From NCBI RefSeq assembly GCF_001428255.1, contig NZ_LMRW01000025.1, positions 233,632-297,631 on the forward strand: DNA of 64,000 nt, written 5' to 3'. The DNA is from Agromyces sp. Soil535 (lineage in GTDB: Bacteria; Actinomycetota; Actinomycetes; Actinomycetales; Microbacteriaceae). Both the position numbers and the translations under genes were made by a program. Below, one piece after another: positions 1 to 7,849 of this stretch (positions are counted from its first letter, which is position 1; each line of letters begins with the position of its first letter). The notes under the pieces were generated by a model. It saw only the letters and a program-made list of their open reading frames with translations. It was not told where the DNA came from and did no database searches.

Positions 1-203
1 TGGCCGGTGAGCGGGAAGACGCGTACGAACTGCGGCTGCTTGCCGAGAACGGCAGCACGGACGCGATGGACCAGCGTGTGCAGCTCGTGACCGAAACGGG
101 GGACGTCGACGAGCTCCGACGACTCGAGGCGGGTGGCAATCGAGATGCAGCCGAGGTGCTGGATGACCTCTACGAGGAGGATCCGACCGACGACGGCACC
201 TGA
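1..203 (+). CDS. C-terminal end of a repeat-rich hypothetical protein (5' truncated by window edge)
   Basis: An open frame enters from the left edge and ends at the TGA at 201-203, giving about 66 residues. They are rich in Glu, Asp, Leu and Arg, with helical spacing such as DVDELRRLEAGGNRDAAEVL. This resembles the degenerate TPR/Sel1-like repeats (LRRLAxxGNxxAAxxL) common in actinobacterial hypothetical proteins. The N-terminus lies outside the window, so the function cannot be judged. The gap from 204 to 397 holds no gene; only a weak CGGAG sits before the next start. Confidence 0.55.
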   Translation, partial: AGEREDAYELRLLAENGSTDAMDQRVQLVTETGDVDELRRLEAGGNRDAAEVLDDLYEEDPTDDGT

Positions 204-397
204 GCCCCGACCGGCGATCTCGGTGGTGCGGCTGCCACTCCCGATGCCGGGATCACGCGGACCGAAGTCCCCGCTCCCGTTCGTCGTTGAGCGAGTAGTC
301 TGATTGGGCGGGTCGGCGACGCGGATCTCGGACGAGAGGGCAACGGTCGACCCGGCGGGCAACCTCTGAACCAACGCCCGAACGGAGCGGCTCACCG

Positions 398-1309
398 ATG
401 TCTTGGGATGACGATTCCTACGCCGACGAGTTCGGCGAGCGTCGCCCAGCCCGAGCGAAAGCGCCTGCCACAAGGTGGCAGGTCGCACGGCGTATTGCCG
501 GATATGCGGGCCTCGTGGCCGGGGTCGTCGCATTGGCGGCGGGAGCGGTCTTCGCGGTGAACGCCGTGGGGCTCGCGGCCAAGCCCGCCGGATTCGGGGC
601 GCCGCCGTTGACGGGACCCAGCGTGGCGCTGCCGCCGTTGGTCTCGCAGTCCGAGGATGTCGACGGGGCGGGCGAAGCACTCGAGACGCCGCAGGACGCG
701 ACGCAGGTGGAGGAGCCGGCGGCGGTGTCGGGCTCGGGAGTTTCACCGATGTCCCAGATCGATCCCGAGTGGATGTCGCGGATTACTGCGGCCACGGGAA
801 TTCCGGCACGCGCGCTCGCCGCGTATGCGTTCGCGCACATCTCGATCGCCGAGGAGCAGCCGGAGTGCGGCGTCGGCTGGACCACGATCGCCGCGATCGG
901 TGCGATCGAGTCGGGTCATGGCAGTCATGCCGATGCAGTGCTCGATGAGAACGGGTATGCCCATCCGGCGATCATCGGCCGGGCGCTCGACGGCGAAGGC
1001 GTGGCCAAGATCGAGGACACCGACGGCGGGGTCTTCGACGGTGACGCCACGTGGGACCGGGCGGTCGGGCCGATGCAGTTCATCCCCTCGACCTGGGCCA
1101 AGTGGGGGAGCGATGCGAACGGCGACGATGTCGCGGACCCCAACCAGATCGACGACGCCGCTCGGGCCGCCGCACGGTACCTGTGCGCGTCCGGGCCGAT
1201 GACCAGCCCGGAAGGTTGGCGGGCCGCGGTGTTCTCCTACAACCACGACAACGATTACGTCGACAAGGTCGCGACAGTCGCGAACGAGTACGCGGCAGCA
1301 GCCGGGTAG
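398..1309 (+). CDS. Membrane-anchored lytic murein transglycosylase (SLT/MltB-like)
   Basis: 303 residues. A short Asp/Glu/Arg-rich cytoplasmic head is followed by one membrane segment (about residues 30-54, rich in Ala, Val and Gly), a Pro/Ala linker to about 115, and a lysozyme-like domain to the end. The AIESGHG motif puts the likely catalytic Glu at about 171. It is followed by RAVGPMQFIPSTW and an FSYNHDNDYV segment, the standard order for lytic transglycosylases that cleave the MurNAc-GlcNAc bond of peptidoglycan outside the membrane. The ATG follows a CGGAG by about ten bases. It appears to be monocistronic, with a regulatory stretch before the next gene. The family is confident; the cellular role (growth or division remodelling) is inferred. 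Confidence 0.85.
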   Translation: MSWDDDSYADEFGERRPARAKAPATRWQVARRIAGYAGLVAGVVALAAGAVFAVNAVGLAAKPAGFGAPPLTGPSVALPPLVSQSEDVDGAGEALETPQDATQVEEPAAVSGSGVSPMSQIDPEWMSRITAATGIPARALAAYAFAHISIAEEQPECGVGWTTIAAIGAIESGHGSHADAVLDENGYAHPAIIGRALDGEGVAKIEDTDGGVFDGDATWDRAVGPMQFIPSTWAKWGSDANGDDVADPNQIDDAARAAARYLCASGPMTSPEGWRAAVFSYNHDNDYVDKVATVANEYAAAAG

Positions 1310-1339
1310 GGCGCTGCAGGCAGGAGCTGTCCGAGCCTC

Positions 1340-1381
1340 GTCGGCGTCGGCGTCTGCGTCTGCGTCGGCGTCTGCGTGTGC
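1340..1381 (+). repeat. Hexanucleotide repeat tract (GTCGGC/GTCTGC)
   Basis: About seven tandem hexamers alternating GTCGGC and GTCTGC, ending in GTGTGC, lie about 30 bases after the transglycosylase stop. They are non-coding on the plus strand. Such tracts can vary in copy number by slippage; no function is visible. Confidence 0.6.
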
Positions 1382-1460
1382 GCGCTCGTGTGACCGAGCC
1401 GATGCACGGCGATGATCGTAGCGTGTTGCCAGCGATTCTGTTAACGAAATTGCTTGTGAA

Positions 1461-1472
1461 AATGTCAACAAT
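1461..1472 (+). promoter_or_regulatory. Predicted GntR operator upstream of tannase
   Basis: AATGTCAACAAT differs by one base from the reverse complement (ATTGTCAACAAT) of the palindrome at 7790-7801, and it resembles the site at 6983-6994. It sits 67 bases before the chosen tannase ATG in an AT-richer stretch (1431-1475) that also contains GTTAAC. The TTGT-NN-ACAA core is the usual shape for FadR-type GntR repressors. Recognition by the GntR protein encoded at 7018-7701 is inferred. Confidence 0.6.
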
Positions 1473-1538
1473 CTCAGTAGGGTGCGAGACAGGCTCGGCG
1501 TTCCCGGCCGGGCGTGTTCCCCAATGGAGAGGAAGAAC

Positions 1539-3278
1539 ATGGCAGGCAATGAAGCCCGATGTGATTCGGGAGTACAGAGCCCTCCATCCGCTCATCGAGC
1601 GGCACGCGCAGTCGGTCGGGTCGCGACCGCGATCGGCGCGGCAGTGCTCATGGTCATGCTCAGCGCTTCGCCGATGGCCAGCGCCGAGGCATCCGGAAGC
1701 CGATCGGCGCCCGACGTGGAGGACGCGGAGCTCGCCTTCGACGACACCGCATACACCACGATCAACGTGACCGTCGACGGCGTGCCGACACCGGTGCGCT
1801 GGTACAAGGAGGTCTGCTACGTGGCGGACCCGATCCTGATGGCGAGTACGCAGGGCGCGAACACCATCGCCAACCCCGCCTGCGGCTACCAGAGCATGAA
1901 CGTGTTCGTACCTGAGGGGGCCGTCGACGACCAGGACACGGCGATCTACTACGCCGTCAACAACGGCGGATGGTTCGCGAGCTACATCCGCGCGTCGGTG
2001 AGGGACGGCGCCTCCTACGACAGCGCGACGAGCAACGTGGGAGCGGCACTGAAGGCCGGCTTCGTCTTCATCGACGTGGCCTCTCGCTCGCGCGGCGTCG
2101 TGGCCGCCGACGGCACGTATGCGGGCAAGGCTCCCGCGCCCGTCGTCGACGCCAAGGCGGCAGTGCGGTACCTGCGACTCAACGACGACGTGATGCCCGG
2201 GAGCGCCGGGCGGATCGTGATCAACGGCACGAGCGGCGGCGGCGCGCTCGTCTCCATCCTCGGCGCATCGGGCAACAGCACCGATTACGAGCCGTACCTG
2301 GCCGAGATCGGCGCGGCCGGCATCTCGTCGAAGGGCAAGAGCACGATCGGCGACGATGTGTTCGCGGTCAACGCCTACTGCCCGATCACCGATCTCGGCA
2401 ACGCCGACATCGCCTACGAGTGGCTGTACACCACGCTCGGCACGCGGGCGGCGGTCGGTTCGACGGCCGAATCCGCGACGAGTGCTGCGCTCGCGGCGCA
2501 GTACCCGGCCTACGAGCAGAGCCTCCACCTCAAGTCCGCAGCAGGGGGGCCGCTCACCGCGGAGAACATGCTCGACGAAATAGAGGCCGAGGTGATCCAC
2601 TCAGCGGTCACGTACATGGGGGCCGACCCGGCGAACGTCATCCCCGACCTGGGTGAGCAGATCGTCTACACGAGCCCGGGCTCGCCCGGGTCGCCGCCGA
2701 AGTCGGGCACCTACACCAACGACTGGATCGACGTCGACAACGACGCGAACACGGTGGTGTCGGTGGACATGGAGCGCTACCTGACCTTCGTCGGGACCCA
2801 GGCGACGCTGAAGCCGGCACCGGCGTTCGACCAGACCGGGGTGAACAACCTCACCGCCGGGGAGTCGAACCTGTTCGGCACCTCGACGCAGGTGTACTCG
2901 AACTTCACCGAGTACGCCTGGGAGCACAACATCATCGCGGGCGACGGGATCGGCCTCGATGACACCGGGCTCACGTGGGTGCAGCTGACGAAGGACCCGG
3001 ACACGACCGTGGACGAGCAGGTCGACCTCATCGATCCGATGCAGTACATCGGCACGCAGGCCGACACGGCTCCGTACTGGTACGTGCGGCACGGCACGCG
3101 CGACCGGGACACGGCGTTCACCATCTCGCTGAACCTCGACCGGGCGCTCGAGGCCGACCAAGACGTGCGCGACGTGAACTACCGCCTCGCCTGGGATCGG
3201 CCGCACTCCGGCAACTACGACGTGCCCGAGGCCATGCAGTGGATCGCCGACGCGCTCGCCACGGCCGACGCGGGCTGA
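1539..3278 (+). CDS. Secreted tannase, subtype B-like (alpha/beta hydrolase)
   Basis: About 579 residues from the ATG at 1539, which follows a strong GGAGAGGAAG; in-frame ATGs at 1482 and 1524 have weaker context. A signal peptide covers about residues 1-50 (Arg-rich head, IGAAVLMVML core, Ala-rich cleavage region). The mature protein has the MNVFVPE and YYAVNNGGW stretches and the nucleophile elbow GTSGGG (Ser about 232). HGTRDRD (Asp about 522) and DRPHSG (His about 556) complete the triad. This pattern fits bacterial subtype B tannases, which hydrolyse galloyl esters to gallate. The gene converges on a gallate-type importer and shares a predicted operator with the gal operon, so a role in feeding gallate to that pathway is likely. 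The exact substrate (gallotannin, catechin gallate, other) is unknown. Confidence 0.82.
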   Translation: MAGNEARCDSGVQSPPSAHRAARAVGRVATAIGAAVLMVMLSASPMASAEASGSRSAPDVEDAELAFDDTAYTTINVTVDGVPTPVRWYKEVCYVADPILMASTQGANTIANPACGYQSMNVFVPEGAVDDQDTAIYYAVNNGGWFASYIRASVRDGASYDSATSNVGAALKAGFVFIDVASRSRGVVAADGTYAGKAPAPVVDAKAAVRYLRLNDDVMPGSAGRIVINGTSGGGALVSILGASGNSTDYEPYLAEIGAAGISSKGKSTIGDDVFAVNAYCPITDLGNADIAYEWLYTTLGTRAAVGSTAESATSAALAAQYPAYEQSLHLKSAAGGPLTAENMLDEIEAEVIHSAVTYMGADPANVIPDLGEQIVYTSPGSPGSPPKSGTYTNDWIDVDNDANTVVSVDMERYLTFVGTQATLKPAPAFDQTGVNNLTAGESNLFGTSTQVYSNFTEYAWEHNIIAGDGIGLDDTGLTWVQLTKDPDTTVDEQVDLIDPMQYIGTQADTAPYWYVRHGTRDRDTAFTISLNLDRALEADQDVRDVNYRLAWDRPHSGNYDVPEAMQWIADALATADAG

Positions 3279-3300
3279 CGCCAGGCGACTGATGCGGCGA

Positions 3301-3334
3301 GAAGCCCCCTCCGCCTCGTGGCGGAGGGGGCTTC
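3301..3334. terminator. Hairpin terminator after the tannase gene
   Basis: A perfect 15-bp stem (GAAGCCCCCTCCGCC and its complement) closes on a TCGT tetraloop, 22 bases after the tannase stop. It lies in a convergent gap, so it may also stop transcripts from the minus-strand importer operon. Confidence 0.85.
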
Positions 3335-3400
3335 GTCCTGCGCGGGGATACCGATCGACGGGGGGCGCAGGCAGACGTCGATCTGCGCCGCACACGAGAA

Positions 3401-3429
3401 CACCTCCGGGCGTGACTCGCCCGGAGGTG
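3401..3429. terminator. Second hairpin in the convergent gap
   Basis: A 12-bp perfect stem (CACCTCCGGGCG) with a five-base loop lies just past the stop of the minus-strand ATPase gene. It probably terminates the importer operon, back to back with the hairpin at 3301. Confidence 0.75.
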
Positions 3430-3447
3430 CTCAGGTGTCGCAGGCTG

Positions 3448-4290
3448 TCAGCGACCGGACCCGATGTCCGCCATCGCGCCCGTCATCGTCTTCGCGCGCT
3501 GGATCTCCTCCCAGATGCGGGTCCGCAGCACACCGAAGCGTTCGGCCGACCGCGTGGTGATCTGGTCGCGCTCGGCGGGGAGATCGATCGTCACATCGTC
3601 GAGCACGACCGTCGGCGAACTGGTGAGCACGATGACACGCTCGGCGAGGTACACCGACTCGTCGATGTCATGGGTGACGAAGAGGATCGTGACGCCGAGG
3701 GTCTTCCAGATCCGGCGGATGAGGTCCTCGAGGTCCGCGCGCGTCTGCGCGTCGACCGCGGCGAACGGCTCGTCCATGAGCAGCACCTGTGGCCGATAGG
3801 CCACGGCTCGAGCGATCGCCACCCGCTGCTGCATCCCGCCCGACAGCTGCCAGGGGTACTTGGATGCCGCGTGCGAGAGCCCGACGGCCTCGAGCGCCTC
3901 GGCGACGCGTTGCCGACGTTCGGCCTTGGGCACCCTGGCGGTCTTGAGCGGCAGTTCGACGTTGGCCTCGACGCTCATCCAGGGGAAGAGGCTGCGCCCG
4001 TACTCCTGGAAGACGACCGCCATCGTCTTGGGCGGGCCGACGATGGCCGTGCCCTGGAGCTCCAGCCGGCCGCTGGTCGGCGGCAGGAGCCCCGCGATGC
4101 ACTTCAGGAGCGTGGTCTTGCCGGCTCCCGAGGGGCCGACGATGCAGACGAGCTGTCCGGTCGGCACCGTGAAGGTCAGGTTGCGCACCGCCTCCACGTC
4201 GTCGCCGGTGGGCGAGGAGTAGACCTTCCGCAGCCCGTCGACGACGAGGATCGGCGCCGCGTCGGCGCGCGAGGGTTCTTCAGGATTCAC
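3448..4290 (-). CDS. ABC transporter ATP-binding protein, SsuB/TauB type
   Basis: 280 residues from a GTG start. All nucleotide-binding motifs are intact: Walker A GPSGAGKTT, Q-loop VVFQE, signature LSGGMQQR, Walker B VLLMDEP and H-loop VTHD. The FPWMSVEANV segment after the Q-loop is typical of the nitrate/sulfonate/taurine importer group. It is the last gene of a minus-strand operon and overlaps the preceding permease gene by 11 bases. It powers uptake through the two permeases at 4280-5895. By shared operator logic the substrate is probably gallate or a related aromatic acid. Family resemblance alone would suggest sulfonates or pyrimidine precursors, so the substrate is open. Confidence 0.88.
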   Translation of the reverse strand: MNPEEPSRADAAPILVVDGLRKVYSSPTGDDVEAVRNLTFTVPTGQLVCIVGPSGAGKTTLLKCIAGLLPPTSGRLELQGTAIVGPPKTMAVVFQEYGRSLFPWMSVEANVELPLKTARVPKAERRQRVAEALEAVGLSHAASKYPWQLSGGMQQRVAIARAVAYRPQVLLMDEPFAAVDAQTRADLEDLIRRIWKTLGVTILFVTHDIDESVYLAERVIVLTSSPTVVLDDVTIDLPAERDQITTRSAERFGVLRTRIWEEIQRAKTMTGAMADIGSGR

Positions 4291-5053
4291 GCTGGACCTC
4301 CCTGAGTCCGTGGTACCAGCGCAGGATGCGCCGTTCGATGAGTCGGAAGACGGCGCTCAGCCCCAGGCCGATGAGGCCGAGCAGCAGGATGCCGCTCCAC
4401 ATCTCGGGCACGGCGAAGCTGCGCTGGAACTGCACGATGGTGAAGCCGAGGCCCGACGACGAGGCGAACATCTCGGAGATGACCATGAGGATCAGGCCGA
4501 TCGACAGGGACTGCCGGACCCCTGTGAGGATCTGCGGGGCCGCCGCCGGCAGCACGAGGTAGCGCAGGCGGAAGCGACCGCCGATCTGGTAGCTGCGACT
4601 CGTCTCGCGCATGACCTCGTCGGTGGCGCGGACGCCCTCCACGGTGTTGAGCAGGATGGGCCAGATCGCGCCCGAGATGATCACCACGACCTTCATCTGG
4701 TCGTTCACCCCGATGATGAGCATGAGCAGCGGGACGAGCACGGGCGGCGGGATGGCGCGGAAGAACTCGAGCAACGGCTCGAGGATCTGGCGGATGGCGC
4801 GGAAGGATCCGATGGCCACGCCGATGACGACGCCGAGCACGATCGCCCAGAAGAGCCCGGTGAAGAGGCGCCCGAGGCTCGGCAGGACGTCCTCCCAAAA
4901 GCGCGGTCCGATCCACGTCTCGACGAACGTCTCGATCAGCTGTCCGGGAGTCGGGACGAAGAAGGAGGTGCCGCCGACGGTCGCCGCCCACCACAGGGTG
5001 ACGAGGATCAGCGGGAGCCCGATGAGGTAGGCGAACGACTTCAGCGCGCTCAT
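4280..5053 (-). CDS. ABC transporter permease, SsuC type
   Basis: 257 residues from the ATG at 5053, which overlaps the preceding permease stop as ATGA. It has about six membrane segments. The cytoplasmic EAA-type loop (TSRSYQIGGRFRLRYLVLPAAAPQILTGVR) matches the binding-protein-dependent permease domain. It forms the membrane channel with the permease encoded at 5050-5895, so the importer uses two different permeases rather than a homodimer. Extending the frame upstream gives Arg/Pro-rich shadow sequence, which supports the internal ATG. Confidence 0.87.
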   Translation of the reverse strand: MSALKSFAYLIGLPLILVTLWWAATVGGTSFFVPTPGQLIETFVETWIGPRFWEDVLPSLGRLFTGLFWAIVLGVVIGVAIGSFRAIRQILEPLLEFFRAIPPPVLVPLLMLIIGVNDQMKVVVIISGAIWPILLNTVEGVRATDEVMRETSRSYQIGGRFRLRYLVLPAAAPQILTGVRQSLSIGLILMVISEMFASSSGLGFTIVQFQRSFAVPEMWSGILLLGLIGLGLSAVFRLIERRILRWYHGLREVQRES

Positions 5054-5895
5054 GCTTCGAGCTCCGATCGCACCGAGGTGTGCCAGGCGAGGGCTCGACG
5101 CTCGACGAGGCGCGCGAGCAGGTTGATGGCGACGCCGATGAGGCCCGTCGCGACCACCAGCGCGTACATCTCCACGACCGCTCCGCCCGACTGCGCGAGG
5201 GCGATCTGCTTGCCGAGGCCGGGCGTGCCGATGATGAGCTCCGACGTGATGGCGAGGATCAGGGCCACGGTGGCGGCGAGCCGGACACCGGTCATGAGGT
5301 AGGGGAGGGTCGTCGGCCAGACGACGTGTCGGATGCGGCTGAGCCGCCGCAGCCCATAGCTGCGCGCGGTGGCGTCCGCCACCGGGTCGACGTCCTGCGT
5401 GCCGTAGATCACCTGCAGGAGCACCTGCCAGAACGCGGCGTAGACGATGAGGAGCAGGCTCGACTGGATCTTCGTGCCGAAGAGCAGCACCGCGAGCGGG
5501 ATGAGCGCGACCGAGGGGATCGGCCGCAGGAACTCGATGGTCGAGCGGGTCGCCCGCTCGAGGAAGCGGCTCGAGCCGATCAGGAATCCGAGGACCGACC
5601 CGGCGACGACCGCGATCGCGAGGCCGATGGCCCAACTCGTCATCGTGGCGGACACGCTGCGCCAGAACGCGAGGTCGAGGAGATCTCGTCCGAGCTGTAC
5701 GAGCACCTCGCTGGCCGGAGGGAGGAAGCGGGGGTCGACGAGCCCCAGCCGGCACACCGCCTCCCAGAGCAGGAGGAATCCGATGATGCCGGCCGTGCCG
5801 AGCAGCGCGGCGCGGCGCGCGCCGGGACGGCGTGCATGACGCCGTCCCGGCACGGCCGCGGCCGCGGTGGTCTGCTGCGAGGTGGTGAGGGTCAC
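5050..5895 (-). CDS. ABC transporter permease, SsuC type
   Basis: 281 residues from a GTG that overlaps the binding-protein stop (GTGA). After a charged head (about residues 1-28), about six hydrophobic segments follow. An EAA-like loop (ARSYGLRRLSRIRHVVWPTTLPYLMTGVR) precedes the last segments. It is the partner of the permease at 4280-5053; the two share organisation and loop layout, which suggests an old duplication. Translational coupling through the operon should keep subunit amounts balanced. Confidence 0.87.
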   Translation of the reverse strand: MTLTTSQQTTAAAAVPGRRHARRPGARRAALLGTAGIIGFLLLWEAVCRLGLVDPRFLPPASEVLVQLGRDLLDLAFWRSVSATMTSWAIGLAIAVVAGSVLGFLIGSSRFLERATRSTIEFLRPIPSVALIPLAVLLFGTKIQSSLLLIVYAAFWQVLLQVIYGTQDVDPVADATARSYGLRRLSRIRHVVWPTTLPYLMTGVRLAATVALILAITSELIIGTPGLGKQIALAQSGGAVVEMYALVVATGLIGVAINLLARLVERRALAWHTSVRSELEA

Positions 5896-6866
5896 TGGAG
5901 CAGGGAATCCAGGTCGGGCTCCTGGGTAAGCACGCCGTAGGACTGCGCCGCCTCGGCGAGCTTCTGCAGCGCGTCCTCGTCGATCGCGGTCGGCCAGGTC
6001 GGGAGAACGATCTTCGCGAGCGTCTCGGGCGGGGTCTTCGTGTAGGTCGCGATGATGTCGCGCACGGCGTCGGGGTTCTCCTGTGCGTACTCGAGGGACT
6101 GCTGCATCGCCGTCTGGAACTTCTCGACGACCTCGGGATCACCCTCGACGTAGTCGCTGGTCGCGAAGTAGGCGGCGATGTCGAGCTTCGGGTCGAAGTC
6201 CGCGTAGGCGTAGGAGATCACGCGGTCGCCCGCCTCGAGCGCCGATGTGACGAAGGGCTCGACCACGAATGCCGCGTCGACCTGGCTGTTCTCGACCGCG
6301 GCGATCGCGTCAGGGAACGGGACCTCGACGAACGAGATGGTCGACGAGTCGGCGCCCGCGTCGTCGACGAGCGTGCGCACGATCGTGTCGTTGATGTTGC
6401 CGAGGCTGTTGCTCGACACGGTCTTGCCTGCGAGGTCGGCGGGCGACTGGATGGGCGAGTCGGCCTTGACGATGATCGCGCCGAAGTCGGCGTCGGAGTC
6501 TCCCGTCGTGGCGACCGCTGGGCTGACCGTCTCGAGGCCGAGGCCCTTCTCGTTCGCCACCATCAGCGAGAGCACGTTGCTGAAGCCGAACTGGTAGTCG
6601 CCGGCGACGACGGCCGGGACGATGGCGGCGCCGCCGGTGGCGGTCTCGATGGTGAGGTCGAGGCCGGCGCCCTCGAAGAACCCCTGCGCGTCGCCGAGGT
6701 AGAGCGGCGCGGTGTCGGCGATGGGAATGACGCCGACGGTGACGGGGGTGAGCTCGGCGGCGCCCTCGCTCGCCGCGGGGCTCTCGGCGCCCGCTTCGGA
6801 GTCGGTGCATCCGGAAAGGGCCAGCAGGGCCACCGCGGCGACCCCGATCATGCTGATGCGATTCAT
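5892..6866 (-). CDS. ABC substrate-binding lipoprotein, SsuA/NMT1 type
   Basis: 324 residues. A lipoprotein signal ends at LSGC (lipid-bearing Cys about 19), followed by an acidic/Ala linker and an NMT1/THI5-like fold with PVTVGVIPIADTAPLYLG at the start. The ATG follows ACGGAGTGAC. It is the first gene of the minus-strand importer operon and would capture substrate outside the membrane. A predicted GntR site lies about 117 bases upstream (6983-6994). Members of this family bind sulfonates, nitrate, thiamine precursors or aromatic acids. The regulon context favours gallate or another hydroxybenzoate, but no ligand-specific residue can be claimed. Confidence 0.85.
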   Translation of the reverse strand: MNRISMIGVAAVALLALSGCTDSEAGAESPAASEGAAELTPVTVGVIPIADTAPLYLGDAQGFFEGAGLDLTIETATGGAAIVPAVVAGDYQFGFSNVLSLMVANEKGLGLETVSPAVATTGDSDADFGAIIVKADSPIQSPADLAGKTVSSNSLGNINDTIVRTLVDDAGADSSTISFVEVPFPDAIAAVENSQVDAAFVVEPFVTSALEAGDRVISYAYADFDPKLDIAAYFATSDYVEGDPEVVEKFQTAMQQSLEYAQENPDAVRDIIATYTKTPPETLAKIVLPTWPTAIDEDALQKLAEAAQSYGVLTQEPDLDSLLQ

Positions 6867-6982
6867 GTCACTCCGTTGTGAGGTAGGCGGCCCGGTCAGG
6901 ACACCGTGTCCGGGCGGGCTGGTTGCCGTGTCTGCGGCGACACTACGGGTGTTCAGGAATCGCTGTCAATAACGTAACCAAA

Positions 6983-6994
6983 ATTGTTAGCAAT
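6983..6994 (+). promoter_or_regulatory. Predicted GntR operator upstream of the ABC importer
   Basis: ATTGTTAGCAAT is palindromic in its outer four bases and differs at two positions from the 7790 site. It lies between the end of the GntR gene and the start of the binding-protein gene, where the importer promoter must be. The AT-rich flank AATAACGTAACCAAA adds promoter-like character. Confidence 0.6.
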
Positions 6995-7017
6995 CTCTCG
7001 TCGATCGCTGTCCTCGC

Positions 7018-7701
7018 TCAGCGAACCTGCGGCATCGAGCGTGCCTGGTCGTCGAGGGTGCGGAGGGTGACGATGACGCTGCCGATGTGTTCGCCCATGA
7101 GCCGGCCGGCGCGCTCGGAGTCACGGTCGCAGACGGCGTCGATGATCGCGAGATGCTCGGGGAGCGAGACGCTCGGGCGGCCGGGCACCAGTGAGAGCCG
7201 GAACTGATGCCGCACCATCTGGCCGTTGAGCTGCTCGATGATGCGGGTCGCAGTCGCGTGGCCGGCGATCTCGCGCAGCTGCGAGTGCAGCGTGGCGTTC
7301 AGGTCGGAGTAGCGCAGGAGCTCGCCCTGCTCCACGGCGAGCGTCATGCTCTCGCCGAGGGCGTGGAGTTCCTCGATCTGGGCGTCGGTCACCTGCTCGG
7401 CGGCGCGCGCCGCGACCAGGCCCTCGACGGCCCTCCGGATCTCGGTGATCTCGACCGCCTCGTCGACCGAGATCTCACGGACGCGCGCGCCCCGGTTGGG
7501 CTGCAGTTCGACGAGGCCGTCTGCAGCGAGCTGGAGCAGCGCATTTCGAATGACGAACCGGCCGGCACCGTAGCGCTCGGCGAGTTCGGCCTCGATGAGG
7601 CGCTGGCGCGGCGCGAAGTCCCCGCGCAGGATCGCATTTCGCAACTGGGCATGGACGTCCTGGAGGTCGCTCACCGACCGCCCCCTTCTCTGCATCGACA
7701 T
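7018..7701 (-). CDS. GntR-family regulator, FadR/FCD subgroup
   Basis: 227 residues from the ATG at 7701. A GTG at 7674, with AGAAGGGGG about eight bases before it, is a credible alternative start (218 residues). A winged-helix domain (about 15-80, with LAERYGAGRFVIRNALLQLAADGLV) is followed by an all-helical FCD ligand-binding domain. That domain keeps the Asp/His pattern of the family (SDLNATLH and PEHLAIIDAV). It is divergent from the gal operon and adjacent to the importer. Palindromes of the FadR type lie at 7790-7801, 6983-6994 and 1461-1472. It is probably a repressor released by gallate or a ring-cleavage product; the effector is inference. Confidence 0.85.
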   Translation of the reverse strand: MSMQRRGRSVSDLQDVHAQLRNAILRGDFAPRQRLIEAELAERYGAGRFVIRNALLQLAADGLVELQPNRGARVREISVDEAVEITEIRRAVEGLVAARAAEQVTDAQIEELHALGESMTLAVEQGELLRYSDLNATLHSQLREIAGHATATRIIEQLNGQMVRHQFRLSLVPGRPSVSLPEHLAIIDAVCDRDSERAGRLMGEHIGSVIVTLRTLDDQARSMPQVR

Positions 7702-7789
7702 CGACGATGATGCGATTCTCTGTCACGACGGTGCGACATTCACGCAGGTTCGCCTGGTTCATTGTGTCGTCATCCGAGTCGTCAGCAAA

Positions 7790-7801
7790 ATTGTTGACAA
7801 T
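7790..7801 (+). promoter_or_regulatory. Predicted GntR operator of the gal operon and gntR
   Basis: ATTGTTGACAAT is a near-perfect palindrome (only the central TG breaks symmetry). It lies between the divergent GntR gene and the first gal gene, 49 bases before the latter's start, and contains a TTGACA hexamer that could be a -35 box. It is the strongest of three related sites in the first 8 kb. Confidence 0.7.
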
Positions 7802-7849
7802 AACTGCCACAGTCGGCAGAGTGGTGTCGCACATCGATCTGGAGGTTCA

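Noticed and set aside
1321..1400. The hexamer tract as a CRISPR-like array or phase-variable coding region
   Set aside because: The units are only six bases, have no spacers, and lie outside any plus-strand gene.
1080..2600. Long minus-strand frame opposite the transglycosylase and tannase genes
   Set aside because: Composition is Arg/Val/Asp repetitive, it lacks a ribosome site and spans two clear plus-strand genes.
3448..6866. Calling the importer a sulfonate (SsuABC) system
   Set aside because: Family likeness alone does not show the substrate; no FMN-dependent monooxygenase gene is nearby, while a predicted shared operator links it to gallate genes.
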